64,000 nt of DNA, taken from positions 1,441,501 to 1,505,500 of the forward strand of contig NZ_ASWH01000001.1 of assembly GCF_000407545.1 (NCBI RefSeq), written 5' to 3'. The translations under genes were made by a program, and so were the position numbers. This stretch comes from Enterococcus gilvus ATCC BAA-350. Lineage in GTDB: Bacteria; Bacillota; Bacilli; Lactobacillales; Enterococcaceae. The notes beneath the pieces are model-generated. The model was not told the origin of the DNA and did no database searches. It was given only the letters and a program-made list of their open reading frames with translations. Within the stretch, counting starts at the first letter, position 1; every line of letters begins with the position of its first letter. Shown here piece by piece: positions 1-8,654 of the stretch.

Positions 1-1
1 T

Positions 2-886
2 GTCGATGCAAAATGGGCTAAAAAACAAATGAAAAATAACGAAGATACAGTGATTATCGAGGCTTCTTATGGTGAAGGTAAAGACTATAAAAAGGCTCAT
101 ATTCCAGGCGCCCTCCATATCGACACAATGGAAATTGAAAGTGAAGAAACCAATTGGAATATTTTCGATGCTGAAACATGTAAAGAAGTATTTTTAAAAC
201 GCGGCGTGACAAAAACAACGCCAATAATTGTCTATTCTAGTGATATCAATGCAGCAGCACGTGTAGCCTTCGTTGCCTATTGGTTGGGTGTAGACCAAGT
301 GAAGATTTTAGATGGCGGATTAAAGGCATGGGAAAAAGCGGACTATAAAGTAGAAAAAGGGGAAGAAGAAGGAAAAGCAGCAAAAGATTTCGGTGCGAAC
401 GTTCCAGGACGCCCTGAGTACTTAATTTCTACTTCTGCTGATTTAGTTGCTTCAAAAGAAAAGAATCCTGAGTTAGTTTTAGCAAGTATTCGTAGTTGGA
501 AAGAGTTCACAGGCAAAACTAGCGGATATGACTATATTGAAAATGCGGGTGAACCTGAAGGCGCTGTATACGCAAAATCAAGTAAAACGAGTGCTGATGT
601 TGCTCAATTAATGAATAACGATGGAACTGTCAAAGAACCAACAAAAATTTTTGCTGCATGGAAAAAATGGGGAATCACGCCTGATAAAGAAGTTGCTTTC
701 TATTGTGGGACTGGTTGGCGTGCAGCAACGGCATTCTTTATTACAAAACAAGAAGGCTGGAAGGATGTACGATTATTTGACGGCGGATGGTTTGATTGGG
801 ATAAAGCACATCAAAAAGATCCAAGTAAATATCCGGTTCAAATCGGCGACCCAAGAGACAAAGATAAAGTGAAAATCTTGAAATAA
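2..886 (+). CDS. Rhodanese-type sulfurtransferase (YnjE-like), 5' end outside window
   Basis: The reading frame is open from base 2, so the start codon and probably more N-terminal sequence lie upstream of the window. The visible part (about 295 residues) holds two rhodanese folds. The first has a degenerate loop without cysteine (YSSDINAAAR). The second carries the active loop CGTGWR, with its cysteine encoded at about 704-706. Rhodaneses carry a persulfide on this cysteine and pass sulfane sulfur to an acceptor. The long form and this loop resemble E. coli YnjE, a three-domain enzyme encoded beside the YnjBCD transporter, and a YnjBCD-like transporter follows here. The stop overlaps the next start by 1 base. 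No signal peptide can be judged because the N-terminus is missing. The physiological sulfur acceptor is unknown. Confidence 0.88.
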   Translation, partial: VDAKWAKKQMKNNEDTVIIEASYGEGKDYKKAHIPGALHIDTMEIESEETNWNIFDAETCKEVFLKRGVTKTTPIIVYSSDINAAARVAFVAYWLGVDQVKILDGGLKAWEKADYKVEKGEEEGKAAKDFGANVPGRPEYLISTSADLVASKEKNPELVLASIRSWKEFTGKTSGYDYIENAGEPEGAVYAKSSKTSADVAQLMNNDGTVKEPTKIFAAWKKWGITPDKEVAFYCGTGWRAATAFFITKQEGWKDVRLFDGGWFDWDKAHQKDPSKYPVQIGDPRDKDKVKILK

Positions 887-1278
887 TGAAACTTTTTAGA
901 ATTTTTGTGCATATAATACAAAGTGGTCTGATTTATGTCATCTATCTGATGAATGATCTCTATAAAAATCATTTAGGGTTTATGCGGAATGTGTCATTTT
1001 ATTCTCATAAGGTCAATAATAGTGCTGTCGGCAGTAAGTTATTTTTACTGCCGGTAGTTTTAGTCGTAATTGCACTCTTACTAACCTTAAAAAAAAGAAC
1101 GATAGAGTCATTTTTACTGGTGATGATTAGCGGACTTTTCTTAGTTTGGCAGCTATTTTTTACGCTAGAAGCATCGCCAATCTACTATTTAATAAGTGCT
1201 ATTTTATGTTTAGGAGTTTTATTACAACTAGCGGTAGTGTTATTAATGAGGAGCTCGTCTAATGGATTACTCAAGTAA
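886..1278 (+). CDS. Small integral membrane protein of unknown function
   Basis: This encodes 130 residues. The ATG overlaps the stop of the rhodanese gene by 1 base, and the 3' end overlaps the ferredoxin gene by 17 bases, so it is translationally embedded in the operon. It has an amphipathic N-terminus and three likely membrane segments (about residues 50-67, 75-93 and 98-119), with a KKR stretch between the first two. I do not recognise a family. Its position between a sulfurtransferase and Fe-S proteins suggests a membrane anchor or partner for that module, but this is inference. Confidence 0.7.
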   Translation: MKLFRIFVHIIQSGLIYVIYLMNDLYKNHLGFMRNVSFYSHKVNNSAVGSKLFLLPVVLVVIALLLTLKKRTIESFLLVMISGLFLVWQLFFTLEASPIYYLISAILCLGVLLQLAVVLLMRSSSNGLLK

Positions 1279-1633
1279 AACAATTGAAATGGCTCAGTTA
1301 ATCGCGGAAACTTGCACAAGTTGCAAACGCTGCATGAAAGACTGTCTTTTTTTACAGCAATACTGTGAGAATCCTAAAGAATTGTTTCAACGCTTTTTAG
1401 AAAAAGATTTGGCGCCAATCTTTCCTTTTTCATGTATGTTATGTGGTCGATGTACGGTAGTTTGTCCATTACAGTTAAAACTAGATGAGGCTTTTTTAGC
1501 TATCCGTCAAGATTTAGTCAAAGAAAAAAATCCTCTAAAACAGCTAAAAAGTGTAGAGATGCATCAAAGACTTTCTACGAGTAAATTCTTTAGTGCTGTG
1601 AATCGAGGAAGCTTTTCGGATTCTGAGCATTAA
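1262..1633 (+). CDS. Two-[4Fe-4S] ferredoxin-type protein, HdrC/GlpC-like
   Basis: This encodes 123 residues with two complete CxxCxxCxxxC motifs: cysteines 18, 21, 24, 28 and 58, 61, 64, 68. The second reads CMLCGRCTVVCP. This is the arrangement of HdrC-type electron-transfer subunits, which pass electrons to a CCG-domain partner such as the one encoded next. There is no signal peptide, so it should be cytoplasmic. A GAGGAG site lies before the ATG, and the start sits inside the upstream gene. The roughly 40-residue tail is charged and has no recognised motif. Its redox role in the operon is inferred from family and position. Confidence 0.82.
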   Translation: MDYSSKTIEMAQLIAETCTSCKRCMKDCLFLQQYCENPKELFQRFLEKDLAPIFPFSCMLCGRCTVVCPLQLKLDEAFLAIRQDLVKEKNPLKQLKSVEMHQRLSTSKFFSAVNRGSFSDSEH

Positions 1634-1690
1634 TTTACTCAATAATAAAATGTGTCTTACCAAATGAGGAGCATAAAAAGGAGATATACT

Positions 1691-2446
1691 ATGAAGCATG
1701 GTTTCATGGCAGGATGCTCATTGAGTTCTAGCAATCCAGATCAAGTTGCATTAGTCATCGATTATTTAAAGACTTACTATCCGGATCTGGCTATTATTCA
1801 GGGATGTTGCGGGAAACCGACGCGTATGATCGGTAAAGAAGAATTATTTCAAACGCGTTTTGCCGAGTTAACTAAACAAGTCAAACAAGCAAAGATCGAC
1901 AATTTGATCGTAGCGTGTCAAGGGTGTATTAAAACGATGACCATTCAAGAACAGTTTCCTACGACCTCTTTATGGGTGAAAATGGCTGAGCTAGGCCTGC
2001 CAAAAGAAGCACTTGGCAAAGGGAAAACTAGTGATGTTGTTTTTTCCATACAGGATTCTTGCCCGACTAAAGAAGTCACGGAAATACATAAAGCGGTTCG
2101 CACATTGCTGGAGCAGCTAGGATACAAGGTCCAAAAAAATCGTCTATCGGGTGAAGATACATTATGTTGCGGCATGGGTGGAATGTGTGGTGTCACTAAT
2201 CCGAATTTAGCAAAAAAATTTGCAGAGAAACGTGTTCAAGATTTCAAAACAGAACACATCGTGACTTACTGTGCCACCTGTACGTCAGCAATGATTTTAG
2301 GTGGAGGAAAATCATGGCATTTACTAGATTTGATTTTTGGCGAGGTTATCCATAATGAGGATACGCCCTCATCGCATCCGCTATCCAATCCAGTAAAGGC
2401 CTGGAAAAATCGGTACCAATCAAAAAAAATAGTTACACGAGCATAG
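1691..2446 (+). CDS. CCG-domain iron-sulfur protein (HdrB-like)
   Basis: This encodes 251 residues. The start is set at 1691 because AAAAAGGAG lies 7 bases upstream; a longer frame opening at 1652 has no such site. Two cysteine-rich CCG domains are visible: C9, C39-C40, C76/C79 and C124, C159-C160, C194/C197. In HdrB such domains bind noncubane Fe-S clusters and reduce disulfides; related domains occur in GlpC, LutA and succinate dehydrogenase SdhE. With the preceding ferredoxin it forms an HdrC-HdrB-like pair. HdrA is absent in the visible operon. A likely job is reducing or cleaving a sulfur or selenium bond in the imported compound, but this is inference. Confidence 0.82.
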   Translation: MKHGFMAGCSLSSSNPDQVALVIDYLKTYYPDLAIIQGCCGKPTRMIGKEELFQTRFAELTKQVKQAKIDNLIVACQGCIKTMTIQEQFPTTSLWVKMAELGLPKEALGKGKTSDVVFSIQDSCPTKEVTEIHKAVRTLLEQLGYKVQKNRLSGEDTLCCGMGGMCGVTNPNLAKKFAEKRVQDFKTEHIVTYCATCTSAMILGGGKSWHLLDLIFGEVIHNEDTPSSHPLSNPVKAWKNRYQSKKIVTRA

Positions 2447-2455
2447 GAGAGACGT

Positions 2456-3694
2456 ATGAAAAAATGGTTAATAGGATTGTTAGCAACAGGGATGTTGCTT
2501 TCTTTGACTGGCTGCAAGACAAATGAAACGAAAGAAGAACAAAAAGCAGAATCCATCACTACTTTTTCTCAAGCAGTAACTGAGGCTAAAGGAGAAACTG
2601 TCACTTTTTATGGCTTCGGTGGCGATGAAAAAGCAAACGCTTGGGTTGACGAGGTTGTAACTCCTGCAATGAAAGAAAAATACGACATTACAGTGAAGCG
2701 TATTCCGATGGACATTGACCAGATTTTGAATAAGTTGACCACTGAGAAAGAAGCAGGAGCCAAAGAAGGCGACATCGATGTAATGTGGATCAATGGTGAA
2801 AACTTTTATACAGCAAAACAAGCAAAGCTTCTTTATGGACCAATCACGGACAAAGTTGAAAGCTTTGAAAAATGGATGGATGTCGACGGACACAACTCAA
2901 CGTATGATTTTGGTGTCAAAATTGATGGATACGAGGTTCCATATGGGAGTGCACAATTGGTTTTTGCAGGTGATAGCGAAAACTTCAAAGAAGGATTTCC
3001 TAAAAGTACAAAAGAATTACTTGATTATGCCAAGGCAAATCCAGGGAAACTTACTTATACAGCACCTCCGGAGTTTACAGGCAGCGCCTTTGTAAGAAAT
3101 GTTATATGTGATATCGTCGGTTACGATAAGGTGGAAAATGCCAGTTCAGACAAAGACGCGCTTTATAAAGTTATCAAGCCTGGTTTGGATTATTTGAATC
3201 AGCTTAAACCCTATCTATGGCAAGAAGGAAAAACCTATCCAACGACGACCGCTGAATTGGATCAGATGTTTGCTGCTGGACAGGTCAATATGAGCTACAG
3301 CTATTCTCAGATGCATGTCGCAGAAAAGCGGAAAGAGAATGAGTTTAAACCGACAACCGAATCCTTCTTATTTGATAAAGGAACAATCGCAAACCAGAGT
3401 TACTTGGCCATAGCTGAAACATCAAAAGTCAAACCTGCAGCATTGGTACTAATTAACGAAATGACTAGTGAGAGCGCGCAATTGAAGAAAGCTGAAGCAG
3501 AGTATGGCTATAGCATTCCACCTTTTGACTCTAACAAACTGTCGAAAGAAACCAATCAGAAATTGTCAGATCTTTATAAAAATCAAGGGCTTCTTTCACT
3601 TGAAGAAATGCAAGAAAAACAAATTCCTGAGGTTCAAGCAGAAAAAATCCCTTTAATTGAGACATTATGGAAAGAGCACGTTCTTCATGAATAG
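2456..3694 (+). CDS. ABC transporter substrate-binding lipoprotein, YnjB-like
   Basis: This encodes 412 residues with a lipoprotein signal peptide ending in the lipobox LTGC (Cys20), so it is anchored on the outer face of the membrane. The mature part looks like the YnjB family (COG4134): an N-terminal FYGFGGDEKANAWVDEV strand and loop and the conserved DVMWINGENF segment. AGGAGAG precedes the ATG. It is followed directly by two permeases and an ATPase, which makes a complete importer. The ligand of YnjB proteins is not established; nearby sulfur and sugar-transfer genes suggest an organosulfur, thiosulfate-like or related ligand. Confidence 0.85.
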   Translation: MKKWLIGLLATGMLLSLTGCKTNETKEEQKAESITTFSQAVTEAKGETVTFYGFGGDEKANAWVDEVVTPAMKEKYDITVKRIPMDIDQILNKLTTEKEAGAKEGDIDVMWINGENFYTAKQAKLLYGPITDKVESFEKWMDVDGHNSTYDFGVKIDGYEVPYGSAQLVFAGDSENFKEGFPKSTKELLDYAKANPGKLTYTAPPEFTGSAFVRNVICDIVGYDKVENASSDKDALYKVIKPGLDYLNQLKPYLWQEGKTYPTTTAELDQMFAAGQVNMSYSYSQMHVAEKRKENEFKPTTESFLFDKGTIANQSYLAIAETSKVKPAALVLINEMTSESAQLKKAEAEYGYSIPPFDSNKLSKETNQKLSDLYKNQGLLSLEEMQEKQIPEVQAEKIPLIETLWKEHVLHE

Positions 3695-4541
3695 AAAAAC
3701 GTTCTTTGCTTTGCCTTTCATTCTGTTAAACAGCGTTATAATTTTTGCAGCACTTTTCAAAGGGCTGCAAATTAGCTTAGGGTATTATCCCATAGTGGGC
3801 TTGAAAGATTTTTCGTTAAATAATTACCAACAAGTATTAGCAGAGCCTTTCTTTCAAAAGTCGCTTTTATACAGCTGCTATTTAGCGCTGACTGCGACTT
3901 TTTTATCTTTGATAGGTGGTGTGGCGTTAGCCTTTCTGCTAATGAAAGTTCCAAGTTGTTGGTTACATAAAATAATTAACTTACCTATTTCGTTGCCTCA
4001 CATAATTGTAGCGCTGATGATTATGCAATTAATTAGTCAATCAGGAATCGTTTCACGTATTTTTTTTCAGGTAGGATGGATTAATGGAATGGATCAATTT
4101 CCTTTACTAATTCATGATTCAGGAGGTTTCGGCATCCTTGCGGTTTTTCTATACAAGGAAATTCCTTTTGTTGCGGTGACGACTTTGGCAATCTTGCAGC
4201 AGTTACAGTTAGGGTATATAGAGGTGGCTAAACATTTAGGCGCCTCAACGATAAAAATATTTTTCTCAATAATTTTACCTATGATTCAAAAAACACTATT
4301 TACTTTGTTTATAATATTATTTTGTTTTACTTTTGCTTCATTTGAGGTCCCGTATTTGTTAGGGAACCCTCGTAATCAAACGATCGCAATAACAACCTAT
4401 GAGTTGTTTACTCAAGCAGATTTAACCACTCGACCGTTGGCGTTTGCATTGAATCTTGTGATGTCGGGGATATGTTTGACGGTCAGCTTTCTTAGCTTGG
4501 CGATTAGCCGATTTCTACCAGGAGGGAGAAAAATATGGTAA
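3687..4541 (+). CDS. ABC transporter permease (YnjC-like, first half)
   Basis: This encodes 284 residues. The ATG at 3687 overlaps the end of the lipoprotein gene by 8 bases; an in-frame ATG at 3657 would add ten non-hydrophobic residues. The protein has about six membrane segments and a binding-protein-dependent permease loop (EVAKHLGASTIKIFFSIILP) that should contact the ATPase. YnjC of E. coli is a single long permease, whereas here the two halves are separate genes. It pairs with the next permease. Confidence 0.85.
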   Translation: MNRKTFFALPFILLNSVIIFAALFKGLQISLGYYPIVGLKDFSLNNYQQVLAEPFFQKSLLYSCYLALTATFLSLIGGVALAFLLMKVPSCWLHKIINLPISLPHIIVALMIMQLISQSGIVSRIFFQVGWINGMDQFPLLIHDSGGFGILAVFLYKEIPFVAVTTLAILQQLQLGYIEVAKHLGASTIKIFFSIILPMIQKTLFTLFIILFCFTFASFEVPYLLGNPRNQTIAITTYELFTQADLTTRPLAFALNLVMSGICLTVSFLSLAISRFLPGGRKIW

Positions 4542-5332
4542 AGCTCTCTTCAAAAACTAGTTATTATTTATTGCTCTTAACCGCATTTGTTCTATTATTA
4601 CCAATGCTTTTCCTAGTTTTATGGTCATTTAGCGACCAATGGATGTATCCGTCACTTTTTCCAGAGAAGGTGGCATTGAAATCTCTTAATCAAATGAGAC
4701 TTGATCCTAGCTTCTTTCCAGCTGTGGTAAATAGCTTCTTCATCGCTATAGCAACAACGCTTATTAGTCTTTTGATCGCTATGCCGGCCGCTAAATACTT
4801 TTCACTTCAAAAATTACTGGCTCCGCGCTGGATAGAAGTAATGATCTATTTGCCTTTGATTTTACCCGCCATAGCGATTGTCACGTCTACCCAGACATTA
4901 TTTTTACAAGTCCATTTGACAGGAACTTTTTTTGGGATCATTTTGATTCATACATATTTTTGTTTGCCTTATGCAATGCAGATTTTGCTTGAGAGTTATC
5001 GTCAATTAGGGGAAGGGTATCAATTGACTGCGGAAAGTTTAGGTGCTAAACCTTGGACGATTTTTTGGTCTATCACCTGGCCGTTAATGAGACCTGGATT
5101 AACGACTGCTGCCAGTTTAGTATTTATTGTTTCTTTTAGCCAATATTTACCGACTTTTTTTATTGGCGGAGGAAAAATCATCACTCTGCCATTATTGCTT
5201 CTTCCTTACGCGAATAACGGCCGTTTTGGATTAGCGTCCATGTACAGTGTAGTATTTTTGTTATGTACGATGCTAGGTGTATTTATTTTAAAAAAGGCAA
5301 TTGGAGGAGTCACGTATGGGACTGAGCGTTAA
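4535..5332 (+). CDS. ABC transporter permease (second subunit)
   Basis: This encodes 265 residues starting at ATG 4535, overlapping the previous gene by 7 bases, with GGAGGGAG upstream. Six hydrophobic segments and the cytoplasmic coupling loop with the sequence TAESLGAKPWTIFWSITWP mark it as an inner-membrane permease of the same importer. The tight overlaps with both neighbours suggest fixed subunit ratios. Confidence 0.86.
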   Translation: MVKLSSKTSYYLLLLTAFVLLLPMLFLVLWSFSDQWMYPSLFPEKVALKSLNQMRLDPSFFPAVVNSFFIAIATTLISLLIAMPAAKYFSLQKLLAPRWIEVMIYLPLILPAIAIVTSTQTLFLQVHLTGTFFGIILIHTYFCLPYAMQILLESYRQLGEGYQLTAESLGAKPWTIFWSITWPLMRPGLTTAASLVFIVSFSQYLPTFFIGGGKIITLPLLLLPYANNGRFGLASMYSVVFLLCTMLGVFILKKAIGGVTYGTER

Positions 5333-6311
5333 AAATATACAGTTAAATTACGGAAAAAAGGAAATAATACGTGACGTGTCTTTCGAGGTGAAGGCTGGGG
5401 AAATAGTTGCGCTTTTTGGACCGTCAGGGTCAGGGAAAACTAGTTTGCTCAAAATGATTGCAGGAATTCAACCTGTTTCAAAAGGAAAAATAGCGTTTAC
5501 GGAAGACTTCACGCAAGATAAAACGTTATTAGTTTTTCAAGATTTTTGGCTATTTCCTCACATGACAGTCGTAGAGAATATCTCTTTTGGGTTGAAGGTA
5601 CGTAAATTCGCTAAAGATAAAATAGCAGAAAAGGTCGAAAAAATCATTGAAGTGTTTGACCTGACAGGATTAGAAAAACAGTATCCTGATCAACTATCAG
5701 GTGGGCAAAAACAGCGAGTAGCATTGGCACGGGCGGTTGTACTTGAACCTAAACTGTTGTTATTGGATGAGCCCTTTGCCAACTTAGATCAACAGTTGAA
5801 AATAACTATGCGGGAATATTTAAGAAGACTGCAAGAAACGTATCAGTTTAGTATTATTTTAGTCACTCATGATCGTGACGAGGCCTTTCAACTGGCAGAT
5901 CGTATGGTGATTCTATTGAAGGGTGAAATCCATCAAATTGATGAGCCTAAAGAAATTTATTACCACCCGGCCGGTCGTCTTGTAGCTGAAGCCATTGGAG
6001 AAACCAATCTTATCCGAGGGGTAGCCCAAAAGGATATTTTCCAAGCTGAAAACGTTGAGTTAAGAGTGCACAACCCAAGGAATATACAAGGGGAATCGTT
6101 ACTCTTTATTCCGATCGGAATGGAAACTTCGATTCAAAACAGTGGGGCTCTAGCATTTGTTAAAAGGTGTGAGTGGACTCCTAACGGTCAACAAGTTTTA
6201 CTTGAGATTGGAAACACAGAATGCACATTGACCAATCTTTCAGAAAAAGTCACTGCTGGAGAAGAAGTTTATTTAACTTTTTCTGAAACGTTAACGGTAA
6301 TGCGGCTATGA
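5316..6311 (+). CDS. ABC transporter ATP-binding protein (YnjD-like) with TOBE-like tail
   Basis: This encodes 331 residues. ATG 5316 is chosen because GGAGG ends 8 bases upstream. Walker A is GPSGSGKTS, the signature is LSGGQKQRVALARA, Walker B is LLLLDEPFANLD, and the switch histidine lies in THDRDEA. The C-terminal 100 or so residues resemble a TOBE domain, often involved in small-molecule sensing in importers. It supplies energy to the upstream permeases. Its stop overlaps the start of the glycosyltransferase gene (ATGA), which links transport and sugar transfer in one transcript. Confidence 0.9.
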   Translation: MGLSVKNIQLNYGKKEIIRDVSFEVKAGEIVALFGPSGSGKTSLLKMIAGIQPVSKGKIAFTEDFTQDKTLLVFQDFWLFPHMTVVENISFGLKVRKFAKDKIAEKVEKIIEVFDLTGLEKQYPDQLSGGQKQRVALARAVVLEPKLLLLDEPFANLDQQLKITMREYLRRLQETYQFSIILVTHDRDEAFQLADRMVILLKGEIHQIDEPKEIYYHPAGRLVAEAIGETNLIRGVAQKDIFQAENVELRVHNPRNIQGESLLFIPIGMETSIQNSGALAFVKRCEWTPNGQQVLLEIGNTECTLTNLSEKVTAGEEVYLTFSETLTVMRL

Positions 6312-6988
6312 TTTCAATTATTATTCCGACATTGAATGAAGAAAAGAATATTTCACATTTGCTACGACAGTTAACACAATTGAGGAGTTCTATTTCTTAT
6401 GAAATCATTGTTGTTGACGGGGGCAGTCAAGATCAGACATGTGAGGTAGCCAAATGCTATGCAACCGTTTATCAGCTGAAAGAAGCGAACCGTGGTGCGC
6501 AGTTAAAATTGGGTGCTGAGAAGAGCGGAGGAGAAATTTTATGGTTTCTGCACGGTGACAGTAGGTTGGAAACGACTTACTCTATTTTAGAACAAATACA
6601 GGCAGCATTAAACAATGAACAATACAGTGCTGGTTTTTTTAAACTTGCTTTTGATTCAAAGGAGCGGTTCTATCACTATCTGTCCTTTTCATCTAATTTA
6701 CGGGCTCGTTATCTCGGACTCATTTTTGGAGATCAGGGATTGTTTACCACGAGACAGAACTATGAGAAAGCTGGCGGTTTTGAATCAATCGCGTTAATGG
6801 AGGATTGGCGATTGAGTCGAAACCTAAAAAAAATAGGGCTTTTTTATCCATTGCCTGTTAAATTAACTACCTCTAGTCGGAAATTTCGCAAAGGGAAAAT
6901 TCGGACGCATTTAAAAATGCATAAAATAAAATTACTCTATTTGCTAGGAATGTCACCTGAAAAATTGGCGCAACGATACTACAAATAG
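6308..6988 (+). CDS. GT2-fold glycosyltransferase, TIGR04283 type
   Basis: This encodes 226 residues. A GT-A fold is shown by the N-terminal SIIIPTLNEEKNI, the VVDGGSQDQT motif and the FLHGDSRL segment; the middle FGDQGLFTTRQNYEKAGGF and MEDWRLSRNL follow the pattern of the TIGR04283 family (transferase 2, often next to radical-SAM or selenodomain proteins and named in databases as arsenosugar biosynthesis). It probably transfers a sugar from a nucleotide donor. No membrane segment is evident. It is co-encoded with the TIGR04282 partner at 7989, the pair usually found together. The acceptor is unknown. Confidence 0.86.
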   Translation: MISIIIPTLNEEKNISHLLRQLTQLRSSISYEIIVVDGGSQDQTCEVAKCYATVYQLKEANRGAQLKLGAEKSGGEILWFLHGDSRLETTYSILEQIQAALNNEQYSAGFFKLAFDSKERFYHYLSFSSNLRARYLGLIFGDQGLFTTRQNYEKAGGFESIALMEDWRLSRNLKKIGLFYPLPVKLTTSSRKFRKGKIRTHLKMHKIKLLYLLGMSPEKLAQRYYK

Positions 6989-7000
6989 CAAGGAGCAGCG

Positions 7001-7996
7001 ATGTTAGAAAAAATTAAGGACTACTTAAACGAAACGTGTCTTGTTGAGCAACTTCAACTGAAATCAGCATTCACCGTTGCGTTTTTAGCACAAGGTGAAT
7101 ACAATCAGAATTTTCTTATTTCTGATGGAACAAGTAGTTACGTCTTTCGCTTGAATTATGGAAGTCAACTGCAACTAGATAATCAGATCCGTTATGAATA
7201 CCGTGCATTAAAATGGCTTGAAAGATCTGGAAGAACGCCAAACGTGTTTTATGTAGATGATACCTGTCATTTTTTTTCGCAAGGATTGCTGATTATGGAG
7301 TTTTTAAATGGAAAGCCGTTAAATTATCGCGAGGATTTAAAAGAAGCTGCACGTATTTTTGGGAATATTCATAAACAACCAATTGATGAGGATGCTGAAA
7401 AGATCTTTGTAGAGGAAAAGGGAACGATACTATCCGCGCGTGTGACAGAATGTCAGAAATTATTGGAACCAGTCCTCAAAAGCGATGTTGTTCCATTAAC
7501 AGCCAAAAAGCAATTAGTGAAAGCATTGAATTGGTGTGAAAACAATACTCACCAACAAGACTTTTTCATCGACTTGGATCATTGGTGTATCAATAATACG
7601 GAGGTAAACTCCCACAATTTTATTACTGGCGAAAAGGGTTTTCTCATTGACTGGGAAAAGCCGGTGATTAGCCATCCAGTTCAAGATATTTCACAATTCT
7701 TAGCATCAACGACGACTCTATGGCGAAGCAACTTAATCCTGAAGCAAGAGGAGAAGAAAGAATTTTTCACGCGATATTTGGTTGAAACAGACTTTAACCG
7801 CACACAATTCGAGGAGGCGCTTAAAATTTACCATCCATACTTAATGCTCCGTGCGCTCTCTTGGTCAGCAATGGCTTATGATAGTTATCAAAAGGACACT
7901 AAAAAACTGAAAAATCAGGAAATTTTTGATAAAGTATCCAGCTATCTTGACGAGCAGTTCCTACGTCATGCGTTAAAGGAGCAAGTGTTTGAATAA
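7001..7996 (+). CDS. APH-fold phosphotransferase with altered catalytic loop
   Basis: This encodes 331 residues, with AAGGAG before the ATG. The fold is that of aminoglycoside/choline kinases: an N-lobe with YVFRLN, a hinge near LIMEFLNG, and a C-lobe. In place of the usual HxDxxxxN loop it has INNTEVNSHNF (N199, E201, N206), so histidine becomes asparagine and the catalytic aspartate becomes glutamate. The metal-binding aspartate is kept in FLIDWEKP (D217). Family members phosphorylate small alcohols, sugars or amino-sugars. Given its neighbours, a sugar or glycerol-like moiety made or used by the two transferases is a reasonable guess. It could be a nonstandard kinase or a binding protein. 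Confidence 0.78.
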   Translation: MLEKIKDYLNETCLVEQLQLKSAFTVAFLAQGEYNQNFLISDGTSSYVFRLNYGSQLQLDNQIRYEYRALKWLERSGRTPNVFYVDDTCHFFSQGLLIMEFLNGKPLNYREDLKEAARIFGNIHKQPIDEDAEKIFVEEKGTILSARVTECQKLLEPVLKSDVVPLTAKKQLVKALNWCENNTHQQDFFIDLDHWCINNTEVNSHNFITGEKGFLIDWEKPVISHPVQDISQFLASTTTLWRSNLILKQEEKKEFFTRYLVETDFNRTQFEEALKIYHPYLMLRALSWSAMAYDSYQKDTKKLKNQEIFDKVSSYLDEQFLRHALKEQVFE

Positions 7997-8654
7997 AAAT
8001 GCGTATGTTTTGTTTACTCGCGTTCCGGTTCCAAATAAAGTTAAAACTCGACTGCAGAGTGTACTTAGTGGAGAAGAGGCCTGTGAGATGCAGCACGCTA
8101 TTCTTCTAGATTGCTTTGTGAAGTTTGAAGATTTAAAAGAACAAGGGATAGATCTATTCCTTGCTTATTCAGATGAGGGGGATCCTTCGCAACTATTGGT
8201 AGATTTACCCAAGTCATTTAATCCTTTCCGGCAAAAAGGTAAAACGATTGGACAGCGAATGGACCATGCAATGACGTCTCTTTTTACTAAAGGGTATGAG
8301 AAAGTTGTATTGACTGGTAGCGACATTCCTAATCTGAATAGTAATACGATCAAATCTGCATTTGAGCAAATGACAGATATCACTTTTGGTCCGTCATCGG
8401 ACGGCGGGTATTATTTGGTTGGTTGTAACAAACATATCGAGTTATCTCGTATTTTCGAGAAGAAAATCCCTTGGGGGGAAAAGGACGTGCTAGGTGAAAC
8501 ATTGAAGAATTTAGCAGATTACGAGGTGACTTTACTGCCTGCTATCAAAGATATCGACTTTCCAGATGATTTAAAAGAAATTCAACACGACCTAAACGAT
8601 GAAAATTTTTACTTCTGTCAATGGTTGGAGAATAATAGAGGTGTATTGGATTGA
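7989..8654 (+). CDS. TIGR04282/DUF2064 nucleotidyl- or glycosyl-transferase-like protein
   Basis: This encodes 221 residues from a TTG start at 7989, 8 bases inside the kinase gene; AAAGGAG upstream supports it. The N-terminus FTRVPVPNKVKTRL is the DUF2064 signature, a nucleotide-binding motif of GT-A/nucleotidyltransferase folds. Further motifs are VLTGSDIPNL and FGPSSDGGYYLVG, typical of the family. Databases call it transferase 1, rSAM/selenodomain-associated. It commonly sits with TIGR04283 proteins, as here. It may activate a sugar or transfer it; no member's reaction is assumed. Confidence 0.86.
   Translation: MNKNAYVLFTRVPVPNKVKTRLQSVLSGEEACEMQHAILLDCFVKFEDLKEQGIDLFLAYSDEGDPSQLLVDLPKSFNPFRQKGKTIGQRMDHAMTSLFTKGYEKVVLTGSDIPNLNSNTIKSAFEQMTDITFGPSSDGGYYLVGCNKHIELSRIFEKKIPWGEKDVLGETLKNLADYEVTLLPAIKDIDFPDDLKEIQHDLNDENFYFCQWLENNRGVLD

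Noticed and set aside
1652..1690. Longer N-terminus for the CCG-domain protein
   Set aside because: AAGGAG lies within it, just before 1691, and the family starts near GCS.
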